A stretch of DNA of 64,000 bases from Epiperipatus broadwayi (lineage: Eukaryota; Onychophora; Udeonychophora; Euonychophora; Peripatidae): positions 11,944,385 through 12,008,384 of the forward strand of contig JAQFVV010000020.1 of assembly GCA_028023455.1 (NCBI GenBank), in the 5' to 3' direction. Shown here in pieces: positions 21,211 through 32,647 of the stretch. Position 1 is the stretch's first letter, and each line of letters begins with the position of its first letter. A program made the position numbers and the translations under genes. The notes under the pieces were generated by a model, which saw only the letters and a list, made by a program, of their open reading frames with translations, searched no databases and was not told where the DNA came from.

Positions 21211-23647
21211 TCATAACTTTAAATATTTCATTCCAAATCTCTGTTTTAGATAGAATTTAATTGATAAAATATCAATAAAATTATTGTAGGCAAATTTAGT
21301 TATTGAAGGTGATAACATAGATATTTCAGTAAAAAATAATAATAATAATGTTTGTTGCTCAGGAGATCACAAAATATTTTACAAAGTTTGAATATTGGAA
21401 GTGACAGAATTAATTCACCCCTATACCACTGCATTTATATCTTTGGAAACTTCTAAACCCATCCATAAAATGGCCAATTTAAATTAGCTGAAGTGAATAA
21501 AATAAGATGTACCAGAAAAAGATAAAATAAATAGTAACTTAAAATAAACACATGTTAGTTTCCAAATAGAAGAGAGTGTGATTTGCATAAATTTAATTTG
21601 CATAATATAAAAATCATCCCCTTGTAATTGAATGTAAATAAATAGTATTTGATGCAAATGTTAACCAGCTATAAACTTGTTAGCCTTCAGATCTTCATAT
21701 TTAATTTAATAAGTAATGAACATTTGTGCTTTAAAATTTCCAAAATAACTGAATAAAACAAATATATTTAATCTAATTTCTATTTTAAAGCAAATATTTA
21801 ATTATAAGACTATATTTTACATTTCTGATGATGATTAATCAAGGTATTTTGTACAGTTAAATCTTCTCCATTAAAATGTTCATAAATGTTTGAATAAGTT
21901 GTAAACTGTGAAAAATAGCTTTTATTTGTAATGAACTATCTTAAAAACCATTATAATGAGCACCAACATCTGATGAAGATCTATTCTCAAGGCCTTAGTT
22001 TGAAGCCTTGCATATTCATAATAATTCTTCCATTATTGTCCCTGATTTTAGCTCCTAGAGAGCATAGACACCGAGAATGATGTTAATACACTAGCTACTT
22101 AATTAAACATGAAAAAAAACTGTTTATACAGGTAAGAATGGGACTAAAATTAGAATAGTCTGAGCTTATTCAATATCACAAATAATAAAGATATTGATAT
22201 AAACATACCATGATCATAAGTATATATGTTATGAAGATTTTGTGCTAATACATCTGTAGATATATTATTTAATGTTAATTTTGTCTTAACTAATCTTATT
22301 ACTATCTACCATTACCCTACCAATTGATATGGAATTATTATTTATAACCTTATAGTCTTGGTGTTATGTAACAAATAAGTAAAATTCATCCATATTTTTG
22401 CTTAATCATATAAAAACATCCATGCACTTTACTACTGTTACACAATGCTTTATTTACCACCCTCTTTTACGGTTTTGATTGCCCCATAAATCTTCTTCAG
22501 AACTTTTATATCTCCTAACTTAAGTTTTGCTTAAGTAGGTATATATAAAAAAATTCTGATTTTTCTCTTTTGTTTATTCCTCTTAGAAAACAAAATATTT
22601 CACCTTTCTACAATTTGAATACAGAGAATAAAAATTTAAATGAGAATAAAAAACAACAACATGTATTTATAAAATTTAAAACACCATCACATAAATTATG
22701 AATAATTGAACTTTCATTAACATGCCATTTAAATTAAAATATACAAGTTCTTATTGATATTTAAAAGTGCATATAAATTATACCAGTAATCTGGAGGGAG
22801 TGATTTTCAATACAATTTTAACTATTTTAATCTTACAGTCATAAAGAAAATAGATAATGATAGTGATGATAGAAACTAAAATGGGTTAAATATCACAATC
22901 ATTTCCTTAAAATCAACCTAGGGATTTGAAATAGACTCATATCCAGGAGTAATTTATTTTGAGTTAACTAATAATAAAAACACGCATTTATAGCCTTTAT
23001 TAAGGTACCATATTTTAATGAAAAAGAAAACGCAATAAAATAATTTCCACTCCCACTACCTCATTCTCTTCCAACACTCTACATTTTCCCAGTGGTTAAT
23101 TATTCTCTCTACTTTTATATCATTATAAGTGCTAGAGTGAACACTTGAAATGAAATCTGAGATATAAAATGGTATTGACAACATGAATTTTATAAAATTA
23201 ATAAAAACAATTTATTTATATTATATAATTAATATGCACAAACAAAATAAAATTATTTCTGAATGAAATAATATTAATATGCCCAACATACACAATGATG
23301 AAGTAAAATAATTATCATTGTATTAAAAATGCAATAAATGAAATACAATATGAACTCATTAAAACCTTTTTTAAAGTTTTAAAAAGTGTATTACCATAGT
23401 AGTATTATATTAATTGTCACTTATATAATTTCAGGCCTGGTAAATATTGACACATTATGCAAAAATCTTTTTAAAGATGTTGCTGTTTCTGTGTGCACCA
23501 CATAATACACTTGATTTTCCTATTTTTTGTAGCTTGGGAAGTCACTAAAATAGATACTGTTGCATGTAAAAGAAGCTAAAAAATAGATTTCTGTTTTTAT
23601 ATCAATTATAATTATAAATTTTATTAAACGCCCATTATTATATTAAG
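21211..23647. other. AT-rich spacer, 2.4 kb
   Basis: I see no coding region, RNA gene or clear repeat. Base composition is low-complexity with many A/T runs. Confidence 0.5.
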
Positions 23648-23834
23648 TAATAATTTACTAAGGCTGTAACCTTAGAAATAAGCGTCTGAAAAATACGAAG
23701 GTAGGGACCTCTATAGGTCTTAAAACACAAGCTTACACTATGAAGAAAAGCTTGTGTTTTAAGACCTATAGAGGTCCCTACCTTCATATTTTTCAGACGC
23801 TTATTTCTAAGGTTACAGCCTTAGTAAATTATTA
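23648..23834. repeat. Near-perfect 187-bp hairpin
   Basis: Arms 23648-23734 and 23748-23834 (87 bp each) are complementary with one mismatch that I can see (TACGAAG against CTTCATA), around a 13-nt loop. Not related by eye to the other hairpins in the window. Could be a young foldback/MITE or an inverted duplication; if transcribed it would form long double-stranded RNA. Confidence 0.95.
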
Positions 23835-23983
23835 ATCAATTATAATTGTAATATATTATTAGTAATATGTAGGTTTATGTTTAATCTGTTTTGTATGAAA
23901 TTTAAGATAAGTAGCATGAAATTATAGTATTATTTTTATTCAGATGTTTTTTTTTAATTGGAAAATATATGTAGTTGTGTTTT

Positions 23984-24286
23984 GAAACCACCAAACATCA
24001 CATGATCACCATTTCTTATGCTTTCCCATAATTGTTATTAAAACAGGCAAAACTCTCCATATATTAGTGCCACTCAGTGCAACCCAGAGTAATTCTAAGA
24101 TCTAGATGCAGTGCTCTCAGATCCAAGGCTTGCCACTGATGAAGGCCACAAGCCAGAAACTAGTCTGGGAATATTGGATGAGTAGGCACTAGATAGGGAT
24201 TTTATGTACAAGCCTTCTGGCATTTATTGATTACTCTGGCTTGCATGGAGTGACACTACTGTATGGAGAGTTTTTCCTGTTTTAAA
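23984..24286 (+). mobile_element. Family F1 hammerhead element, 303 bp
   Basis: Bounded by the exact 11-bp duplication AGTTGTGTTTT (23973-23983 and 24287-24297). It starts with a 5' segment containing CACATGATCACCA, then an inverted arm, the hammerhead (24121-24179), and a 3' arm ending TTTTTCCTGTTTTAAA. The 5' arm is an inverted copy of the 3' arm with a gap (AATTCTAAG replaces part of it). Confidence 0.85.
24121..24179 (+). ncRNA. Type I hammerhead ribozyme, family F1
   Basis: Core CTGATGA at 24136-24142. Stem II GGC/GCC (24144-24146 with 24152-24154) with loop CACAA. GAAAC at 24156-24160. Stem III has two base pairs with a TA loop. The cleavage triplet GTC is at 24163-24165. Stem I: CCA with TGG next to the core, internal loop, then ATCCAA (24121-24126) with TTGGAT (24174-24179). 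Predicted cut after 24165. The tiny stem III is typical of hammerheads in Penelope-like and SINE-like elements. Confidence 0.85.
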
Positions 24287-24297
24287 AGTTGTGTTTT

Positions 24298-25314
24298 TAG
24301 TGGTAAAATTGTAATAATGCTTATCATTGTAATAATACTTATCACTCTGTTTAATATCTATAATATTTTAAAAGATTTATAAATTTTTGAAATTATTTTG
24401 TATTATTTCTGGATAAAATATTTTTCTGTAAACAGCTTATCATATTGCTTTATATATGGTGAATAAATACCTTTTTAAAAACAAAACCCATGTAATTATA
24501 CATATTAGGAAGATTAATCATACAAATTCACTATTCATAAATTATCTTGAATCTGTTGCCAAAACTTCAGTATTATATATAAGACCAAATTTAGCTCATA
24601 TTATTATTACATCTAAAAAGATTTATAAACCTCATAATTAGTTTATTTCATAGTTATAATAAATATTTTTTTATTGAAAACTCAAAAAGTTATATTGATT
24701 TAAATGGCAAAACAGGATTTTAAATTAATGATAAATTTATTCTCCTTGTCTTCTAATATCTGGTGAAGAAATATATAAAAAGATGAAAAGATACTGCAAA
24801 GGAATGAACTTCAGTATGCCAATAATTTTCATGGTAATATTTGGGTATATAGATATTAAGTGTGAGTAACTCTACAACAAGAGTATAATACAATATACTA
24901 GTGCTAAAAATGATGCTCTTAAAGTATATACATTGCAATGTCAAGTAATGCAAGTTAATTGTTGAAGATGGTTGTTCATAGAAATTAATTTGTTCGATAT
25001 TTGATATATAAAGAAAAAAATTAAACTATGGTTCAAGAGCTAAAGATATTGATTAGTAACATGTTGTAGTCTACTGCTTCAAAAAGTTGTATGCAACTTA
25101 CAAGATGTTTTCTTATTATTTTAATAAAAAATGAATCTTAATTGGGTTAAAAATAAGTTCTCAGTATTTGAAAAAAGATATCAAACTTTTTTCATATTAG
25201 GAACAAAACTTTTCTACTCTTTTTTTTTTGTAATTTTTTTTACAAAATCATCAAAATATTTGCTAGATCACTAAAAAATATATGAATTAAAATAAGTAAA
25301 GAGAACAAATCTTA
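24298..25314. other. AT-rich spacer
   Basis: Two open frames of about 60 codons show no recognisable family; nothing else seen. Confidence 0.5.
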
Positions 25315-25632
25315 TGAACATAAAGAAGCTTCATGCAGGCAAATGAACTTTTACTCTTGGGCTGGACATCACTGGACATACCTTAAATTCTATTGTGGAG
25401 AACTTGCTTCCAAACATGTAAAAAACAAGTCTAGGGATTCAACAGGTCATATAAATCTTTATTATCATTTCTTGTAGCTTTGGGGCTCATTTATATATTT
25501 GGTTAATTTGTATATATATTATTAATAATGTAATTAACTGTCATAAAGTGATATTAAATACAAAAATTTAAACATAGTAGATTGTAGTTTTTTCTAGGGG
25601 AGACATTTAAACTTCATGCTATCTGGTGAACA
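25315..25632 (+). repeat. 5' LTR of Ty3/Gypsy element
   Basis: Aligns along its length with 32340-32647. Shared landmarks: GAAGCTTCATG, ATTGTGGAGAACTTGC, AAGTCTAGGGA, ACATAGTAGATTGTA and CATGCTATCTGGTGA. I chose the start at TG (25315) because the 3' copy shows TGTAAAGGAAGC there; homology could alternatively start near 25325. It ends at CA. No matching target duplication is visible. Confidence 0.8.
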
Positions 25633-25638
25633 AGCAAT

Positions 25639-25656
25639 TGGTGCAGTTGTGATTTG
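25639..25656 (+). promoter_or_regulatory. Probable primer-binding site
   Basis: TGGTGCAGTTGTGATTTG follows the 5' LTR by six bases and begins with TGG, complementary to a tRNA CCA end. The tRNA is not identified. Confidence 0.45.
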
Positions 25657-25761
25657 AACCTTGAATCAAATTAGAGTTTTAGCAGTTAGATTAGAGATAT
25701 AGAACTAATCTTCTAACATGCAATTGACAATTGGGGAATTTGACATCAATGAGGCAAGTAG

Positions 25762-26440
25762 TTGACCACTGTAGAGCATGTAGAAAAATATCTCTTCATA
25801 AATAAAATTGAAGACAATAAGATTACCATAGCAATGCTAGTATGTTTTGCAAGTAAAGGAGTGATAGAGATAGCAAACAGGCTCTCTGAACCTGATACTC
25901 CTGAAGATTGTACATACAATCAAATTAAAAATCGATTATTATGGTATTTTAATCCTCATTATCTAGGCATATTGCCAAACTTCATTTCCATGACTGCTAT
26001 CAGGATAGAAATGAAAAAATAAAAAATTATGCTATCATTCTTTGTGAGCTGGCAAAAAATTATGTTTACGGCTCATTCCTTGATAAGCCCCTACTGGAGT
26101 AATTTCTGAGAGTGGTGATTAGTGACAGTTTAAGGCAACAACTATTAGCAATAGTGATATAAATTATAATGAAGCTATAAAATGAGGGATAGCTTACAAA
26201 TTAGTTCTTGAGCAATCTCATAAACTTTCTGAGTTTAAGGGAAATAGTAATGTGAAAATTTCCATTTGCAAAACCCATAAGCCAAGCAAGAAAGAATCAA
26301 CTAAATTCAAAAATAATAATGGTTGCAATAAAAATCCATTTATTTGTATTTGTTGTGGGAAAAATGACCATAAGACCAATAACTGTTTTCTCAAGGAGGA
26401 ATGTTACAAGATTTGTAAAAAAAAAAAAAAGACACTTTGA
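25762..26440 (+). pseudogene. Gypsy gag with zinc knuckle
   Basis: 25762-26022 encodes an N-terminal gag-like segment with LSEPDTPEDCTYNQIKNRLL, then a frameshifted part (NFISMTAIR). 26330-26440 holds a CX2CX4HX4C zinc knuckle, CICCGKNDHKTNNC, the nucleic-acid-binding signature of Gypsy capsid proteins. Stops separate the parts. Confidence 0.8.
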
Positions 26441-26499
26441 AATGATGTGTTAAAATAAAAAAAATTAACCTTGCAAAGGGAAATCAATTAGTCAATATT

Positions 26500-27830
26500 A
26501 AAAATATGTCAGTGTTCGAAGGATATAAAATAATGCTAAAATTAAAATTGTATGACCTGCCCATATCATAAAAGTCAACAGTGGGATTAGAATATCCCCT
26601 AATCTCAGTCTGTGAAAGGTTGCCAGTAACAGAAAATTCTACAAAAATCATGGCAATACAGAAAACTGAACTAAAAACCCTGGATGTAAATGAAAATGCG
26701 ATTAAAAATTAAAAGAGTGATTAAAGCCTTTGTGAGTAGATCAGAGAGAAAAATATTTGAGTTATCTCTATATTTAGTTTATGCTCCAATTAATCTACTA
26801 ATAGGGAATACCAGTTCAGAACATTGAACATAAAACATGTTTGTAAAAAGATTGGAATAGAAATGGAAATGAGAGATACGTTTCTAAATTGTTTAATGGG
26901 GAACTAAGTAAAATTAAAACGATCCCTGTTTCATTAGGGATAATCCCTGAGGCAAGACCCATAAAGCTATTAATAAAAATGCATACCATGTTTTGAACAC
27001 AAGAGAAATAATGGCATCTTTGCAGAAGTCAAATTTCTTTGCAAAATTGGATATAAATGCTGCTTTTCACCAAATACTGGTCATTGAGAAAATTTCAGAA
27101 ATATTAACCACATATGTAAAATTATTTAAATGCAATAAGCTTCTGTTTGGGACAACATCTGCCCCCAGCATCTTTCAGTCAAAAACTGAAAATCCTCCTT
27201 GATGGAGTTGAGGATGTCATTCCATTTTTGATATCATTCTGGTTATTGCTACTATAGAAAACAAACATAAAATTTGGCTATTTATAAAATGCAAAAAACT
27301 TGATGAAATTGAGGCAAAGCTGGCTCATGAAATTAAGTGTTTAGGCCATATCATTTCAAAAACATGGCACATTTCCTACCCCTAAAAAGGGTAAAGCTAT
27401 AGCAGAAACCACAAGACCTAATAATGTTAAGCAATTGCAAACATATTAAAAAAATTTTGGAAGGTGAATCCCATTTAACCAAACCCTTACATGACCTACT
27501 TAAAAAAATGAGTAAGTGGAAATGGGAACTGTAACAAGAGCAAGCATGTATGTATACAAAGTCACTGCTAACTTCAAAAAATAGTATTATAATAGCAATT
27601 TGGAAGTTATTCTTACAACTGATGCATATGAATTCAGACTGGAGCAGTATTATGCTATCCCACACAATCATGTGAATAACACATTGCTATTCTTCATGCA
27701 CCTTGACCAAAGCAGAGAAAAAGTAGAGTCAGATGGACAAGGAAGCTCTTGCAATACTATTTGTTGTTTGAAAATTTCATCAATATTTATATGAACATAG
27801 ACTTTCCATAATAATTGATCATAAATCCTT
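26500..27830 (+). pseudogene. Gypsy reverse transcriptase and RNase H
   Basis: 26993-27190 reads SNFFAKLDINAAFHQILV (catalytic Asp retained) and LLFGTTSAPSIFQSK, classic Gypsy RT blocks. The expected YxDD box near 27225 is degraded to FDIILV. 27480-27540 has LHDLLKKMSKWKWE. 27600-27640 has LTTDAYEFRLEQ, the RNase H start with its Asp. Protease is not clearly seen upstream (26500-26900 is broken). Confidence 0.85.
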
Positions 27831-28149
27831 ACATGGAATTTTAGGAAACAACAGATTTCTAAATATCTTAGCCCTCACATGATATGGCTTAACATTTTGG
27901 CAGGTTATGACTATATACTAGAATATTGGAAGAAAAAGCAAATATAGCATGCTGACACTATCTTATATGCCTAATCAAAGAGAGATCTATCAAAAAGAAA
28001 TAGAAATAAACTATATTAATATATTGAATGGCAATATACTAGTTGCATGGATGGATGAGGACAATAGCTATCAATAGATAATACATCAAATTCTTACTAG
28101 TTAGCTGAATCATCATACAACTATCTTCCATAAATCACTATGGTATGCT

Positions 28150-28975
28150 TGTAAAAAATTATCTGTCTGCAAAGGATGCATTCTAATGGGTGATCATGTG
28201 TTAATCCAGTAAGGGGTAGAAATCAAATTTTGAAATTATTGCATGAAGCTCATCTAGGCATTGTCTCAGCAAAGGCATTAGCCTATAGTTATATGTTTGT
28301 TCGCTAAACATTATTGGTGATATTAAAAATTAATATTAAAAAATATAACTATCAATCATGCACTAAAGCACCACCATCAAAGTTTGAAGAATGGCCAAAA
28401 ACCAAAAGGTTATGACATTGCATCCACATCTATCACAGTGCCTCAATTAATGAACATTTATTCATTGTAGTGGTTGATGTATATTCAAGTTGGGCCAAAT
28501 ATAAAATAGTTAAAAATACTAGTTCGGACAAGACATGATAAATTACATGAAATTTTTTCATACTATGGCCTTCCTGAAACTTTAGTTTCAGATAACAGAA
28601 CTGGCTTAACTTCAGAGAAGTTCAAAGTGGCTATGCATGAATGAGGGATAAAGCAATTTGAAACTCTTACTGCCCTTAATCTAATGGATTGGCCAAAAAT
28701 AGCTGTTTAAAGCTTCATTATCCATTAATAAAATGGATAAAATGAGAACACAGGAAGCAGTTCTTACCATACAGCTTTATTAGCATTTGACTCCAATTAC
28801 TAAATCTGAAAAATCACCCGCTGCAGTATATTTAGGTCAAAAGCTGAATCCTAAATTAACAAACATTTTATCTACAGAGGATGATAAAAAACAGTCTGAG
28901 AATACCTTTAAGTTTGCATTTGATGAAAGAGCATGGGTAAAAAATAATATGAATAAATTCTGGTCCTGGGGGTAG
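28150..28975 (+). pseudogene. Gypsy integrase
   Basis: A zinc-binding trace with LLHEAHLGI near 28240, a catalytic-core trace VVDVYSSWAKY near 28468, then FSYYGLPETLVSDNRTGLTS near 28557 with the second Asp. The third catalytic residue lies in a damaged stretch near 28700. 28787-28975 is the C-terminal part (PITKSEKSPAAVYLGQKLNP). Confidence 0.8.
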
Positions 28976-29972
28976 TTACACATCATCTATCAAAGCAGGT
29001 AATGACTGTACATATTAGTGAGGAAAAGATATGACTCAAACATACTAATCAACTGGATCAAGACGAAAGCAAAAATGAAATATATGATTTATTCAAGAAA
29101 ACCGATACACATGATAAAGTACTAAACAATGATACTAAACAGAACATTGAGTTTACCCACATTGACAAAGACAAACTATGGGTAGCAGAGGAAGAAATTA
29201 CAAGTAAGGTTGAGATAAATATACCTCAGTGAGTTAGAAGAAAAAGAAATACTTCATGATTTCATATTAAATCCAGAGAAAAGATAAATCTCTGAACTTG
29301 AAGTGTGCATTATGTATGTGGTTGCATGTTCGAATACATACACATAAAATGGTTAATTGAAATGACAATGTATGTATGTGTGTAAAGATATATATATATA
29401 CTCATTAAATTAAAATCTAACTTTTTAATGATTATTAAACTTAAATAATCTATATAAATAAGAATGTAAATGTTCGTTTGTTCAAAATAATAAATCTTTG
29501 AAAGTTCTTTACCGATTGCTTTGAAATTTTGACACAACGTTGCATTCGAATACGCACATGTTTTTATATACCTACTATTATATTCATGTCACACCTATGA
29601 CACAACATTGCATTTGAATCTGCACATGTTTTATGTACCTACTATTTATATACCTACTATTATATAGATGTCACATCTGTGATAGGTAATTTCGTAAGTA
29701 TACTTTTTTTTTATTGTTTTTCATTTTATTTTTTTAACTGTTTTTTTATTTTTCAGTGCAATTGGAAGTGGAATTGATCTGTGTCAATTGATCTGCATTT
29801 GAATTGAAATATTTTGTTAGTATTTTTTATTTATTTATTTATTTTGTTGTTTTTTCTTTGTTTTTTAGTTCGTATTTTTTCCTTTTTTAATGTTTTGCAA
29901 TTTTATATGTTTTTGTTATAACTTTCTTTCTTCTTTTTCAGTGCAATCGATCTGCTTTAGTTCATCCAAATA

Positions 29973-31000
29973 ATGCCTTGCAGAAAATCAAATTTAAATC
30001 GTCTTACTCATGGAGTGGAAGCAGTGCGATGAATAATTGCAAATCAAACTGAGGTAGAATGGGCATAAGTGAATGAGCGAAACAGACAAAGAATGGCCAA
30101 AATACATGCTAAGGAAGCAGCAGAGTGACATGCAGCCAGACTTGAGGATGCATGGTTGCGAGCATGGTGATTGCATTCAGCTGCTTTAGGTCCACTTATT
30201 CTCAACAGAATGAACATGACAGGCTGAGAGTGACTGAAAGACACCAACAAGAAACAGCAGATCAGCATCAAACATGACTCCATGCTCAGAAATCATGTGA
30301 TTACAATCACTTTGCATTCTGGTACAACCCATCTGATTATTATAGTTTGAGATGGCATGTTCTCATTGGCACTATGACTGAAGTGTGTCATTATTGCTAG
30401 GCTCTGAAATTTAATGGAGAAACAAAAGGAATGTGATTGTGCCACTGGAAAAGTTAAACTGCCTCAACTTGGAGAACTGCCAGAACCATTAAAAACTTTG
30501 TTTGCCAGATATATCACCAAATCAAACCATTTCCTATTTAACATCAGGGAAATACAACTCATGCTTCCAAATGATGTTGTTCAGCACAGAAATCGTAATA
30601 GTTCAATTCATGCCAACTTTCAAAGTGAAAGGACAAATTTATCATAAAGCCAGCTCCCTGCTTCTGTTCCAAGATGGTCAACATAAATTCCTACAAATGT
30701 ATTTCATCAGTAATTGCAATGATGAATTGAATGCACTCTGCATAATTTCTACTGGCATAAAAAGGGCTATTATTTCCCAACTGCAAGAGCTTCTTAATGA
30801 TAAAAACAATTTAGTATGTTTGTTCAAAACAGCAATTGACAAGATGTCATCTGATACACACTAGATTGTTATCATGCTGATAAAATGCCTGCTGGAGAAC
30901 ATGTGTGAAGATTCAATGTACCAACTATAGATGAAGTAGAAATTTTTTATAGTCAGAGATCAATTCCAATCTAGAGATATTGTTCTTCATCAAAGAAACC
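29973..31000 (+). pseudogene. Helitron Rep/helicase protein, N-terminal part
   Basis: ATG at 29973 opens MPCRKSNLNRLTHGVEAVR, followed in shifting frames by NQTEVEWA, NERNRQRMAK and repeated Arg/Gln-rich segments typical of the Helitron N-terminus. 30414-30640 has EKQKECDCATGKVKLPQLGE and LPEPLKTLF, the helitron_like_N region. 30720-30850 continues into the Rep side (LLNDKNNLVCLFKTAIDKM). Several stops. The two-His/Tyr Rep catalytic motif is not seen, suggesting it was lost by deletion. Confidence 0.8.
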
Positions 31001-31990
31001 ATCAATTGACAAAAGTTTCAGGCAAACATTACCAGTAATTCCTCAATTGATACCAGCAGATGAAATAAATGCTTGCCTAAAATACTCTACTTTGTAGTGA
31101 CATGTAAATATATTAAAATTACTACAAATGTGCATGTCCAGCTGCAAAACAATTGATCAGCTGAGATATTCTCACATCAATTGCTGGAAATTGGAACCGG
31201 AAAGGTGCCGGTTGATCAACCTCAGGACGAATTTTATTGCCTCATAACTTCTCTAATTTAGTGATGTCAAAAAAAGAATTGGTTGAAAAAGTATTTCCCA
31301 ATATTCAAATCAATTATAAGAATCATGATTGGCTGAGAGAACGAGCTATTCTTGCAGCTAAGAACAAAGACGTCTATGAACTTAACAATATTGTTCAGTC
31401 TAGCATTCAAAGTGAGGCAGTCACATACAAGTCTGTCAACACTGTTGTGGAAGCAGATGAAGTGATTAATTATCCAACAGAATTCACTTGATCTGCCAGG
31501 GATGCTACTACATATACTACAATTGAAAATTGGCATGCCAATTATCATGTTGTGAAATATCAACCAGACAAAGCATTGCAATGGTACGCCGCCTGCAGTA
31601 AAAAAATGAATGAACAATGTCATAGAAGCAACAATATTGACAGGACCTTTCAAAGGTGAAGGTGTCCTCATTCCTCACATTCCTATGATTCCAATGGATA
31701 TGCCATTTCAATTTAAGAGATTACAATTCCCAATTCGATTGGCATTTGCAATCACTATCAACAAAGCTCATGGCCAATCTTTAGAATTATGCAGTTTAAA
31801 TCTAGACACAGATTGCTCCTCACATGGACAATTATATGTTACATGGTTTAGAGTTGGCAAATGAGACAATCTATATATCTGCACAGGCAATGGAACAACA
31901 AAAATATTGTATGCCCACAAGCATTGTTAAATTAAACATATTAGAAATGTGCACTTTCTCCTTTCCATTTAACCAGATTGAGCCACAGCA
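31001..31990 (+). pseudogene. Helitron helicase, C-terminal part
   Basis: PIF1-like helicase C-terminus: VFPNIQINYKNHDWLRERA with ILAAKNKDVYELNN (31300-31390), then NYPTEF, GPFKGEGVLIPHIPM (31640-31690), FQFKRLQFPIRLAFAITINK then AHGQSLE (31707-31790), and after a frameshift a VTWFRVGK/ETIYISAQ end. The Walker A/B part is missing, so the helicase core was deleted between the two halves. Confidence 0.85.
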
Positions 31991-32339
31991 ACATGTGGTC
32001 AGGTATGGCTAGTAAATAATAAAGTAAAATGAGATTATAAAAGATTATTGTCTAAGGAGAGCAAAATAGTAATTAATTAAATCTCTAGACATAAGTTATG
32101 GAATTCCTTCATACTATATATAGATGTCAATAATAATTCAATGAATGTGAGCTCCAGATTCAGTCATAAATAACAACTCAAGAATCCAAAAATAAGTTCA
32201 GTAGAACTAATTAAAAGTAAAATTCTCTGGTTGTATCATCAACAAATGAATTAATTATCTTATCAGCAGCAACGGAAATAGGAGCCAATGATTGGACAAT
32301 TAATCTATGCCAGCAAGTGTTAAAAAAGGAACTTACTCT

Positions 32340-32647
32340 TGTAAAGGAAGCTTCATGTATGTGGACGGACTTTATTCTCAGTGCTGGATGTCACCATACA
32401 TACATTAAAATTTTATTGTGGAGAACTTGCATCCGAATGTAAAAAGCAAGTCTAGGGACTGAACAGGTCTTATAGATCTGTATTATTCTTTCTGTATGCC
32501 TTTAGGTACATTTATATTTTGGTCAATTTGTATACATGTTTTAATAATGTAATAGTTTTTGAGTGATATTAGATACTAAAATTTAAACATAGTAGATTGT
32601 ATTTTTGATCAGGGGAGAAATTTAAACTTCATGCTATCTGGTGAGCA
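32340..32647 (+). repeat. 3' LTR of Ty3/Gypsy element
   Basis: Partner of 25315-25632. The preceding purine run TTAAAAAAGGAA (about 32320-32331) is a possible polypurine tract. The LTRs differ by many substitutions and small indels, so the insertion is old. Confidence 0.8.

Larger units (their letters stand above)
29449..32012 (+). mobile_element. Helitron, internally deleted, both termini present
   Basis: The 5' end is TCTATATAAATAAGAATG at 29449, the usual Helitron TC start. The 3' end is a hairpin CCACA/TGTGG (31983-31987 with 31994-31998) followed ten bases later by CTAG (32009-32012). It lies between A and T, as Helitrons insert. At 2,564 bp it is much shorter than autonomous Helitrons. 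A tandem duplication of about 81 bp lies at about 29530-29680. Confidence 0.9.
25315..32647 (+). mobile_element. Ty3/Gypsy retrotransposon with nested Helitron
   Basis: LTR-gag-RT-RNase H-integrase-[Helitron]-LTR order. The pol text resembles the K02A2.6-like group found in many invertebrates. All frames are broken by stops. A 2.56-kb Helitron sits between integrase and the 3' LTR. Nested order shows the Gypsy copy is the older. Confidence 0.85.

Noticed and set aside
21970-22020. CTGATGA at about 21971 as a further hammerhead
   Set aside because: No GAAA at a suitable distance and no stem II.
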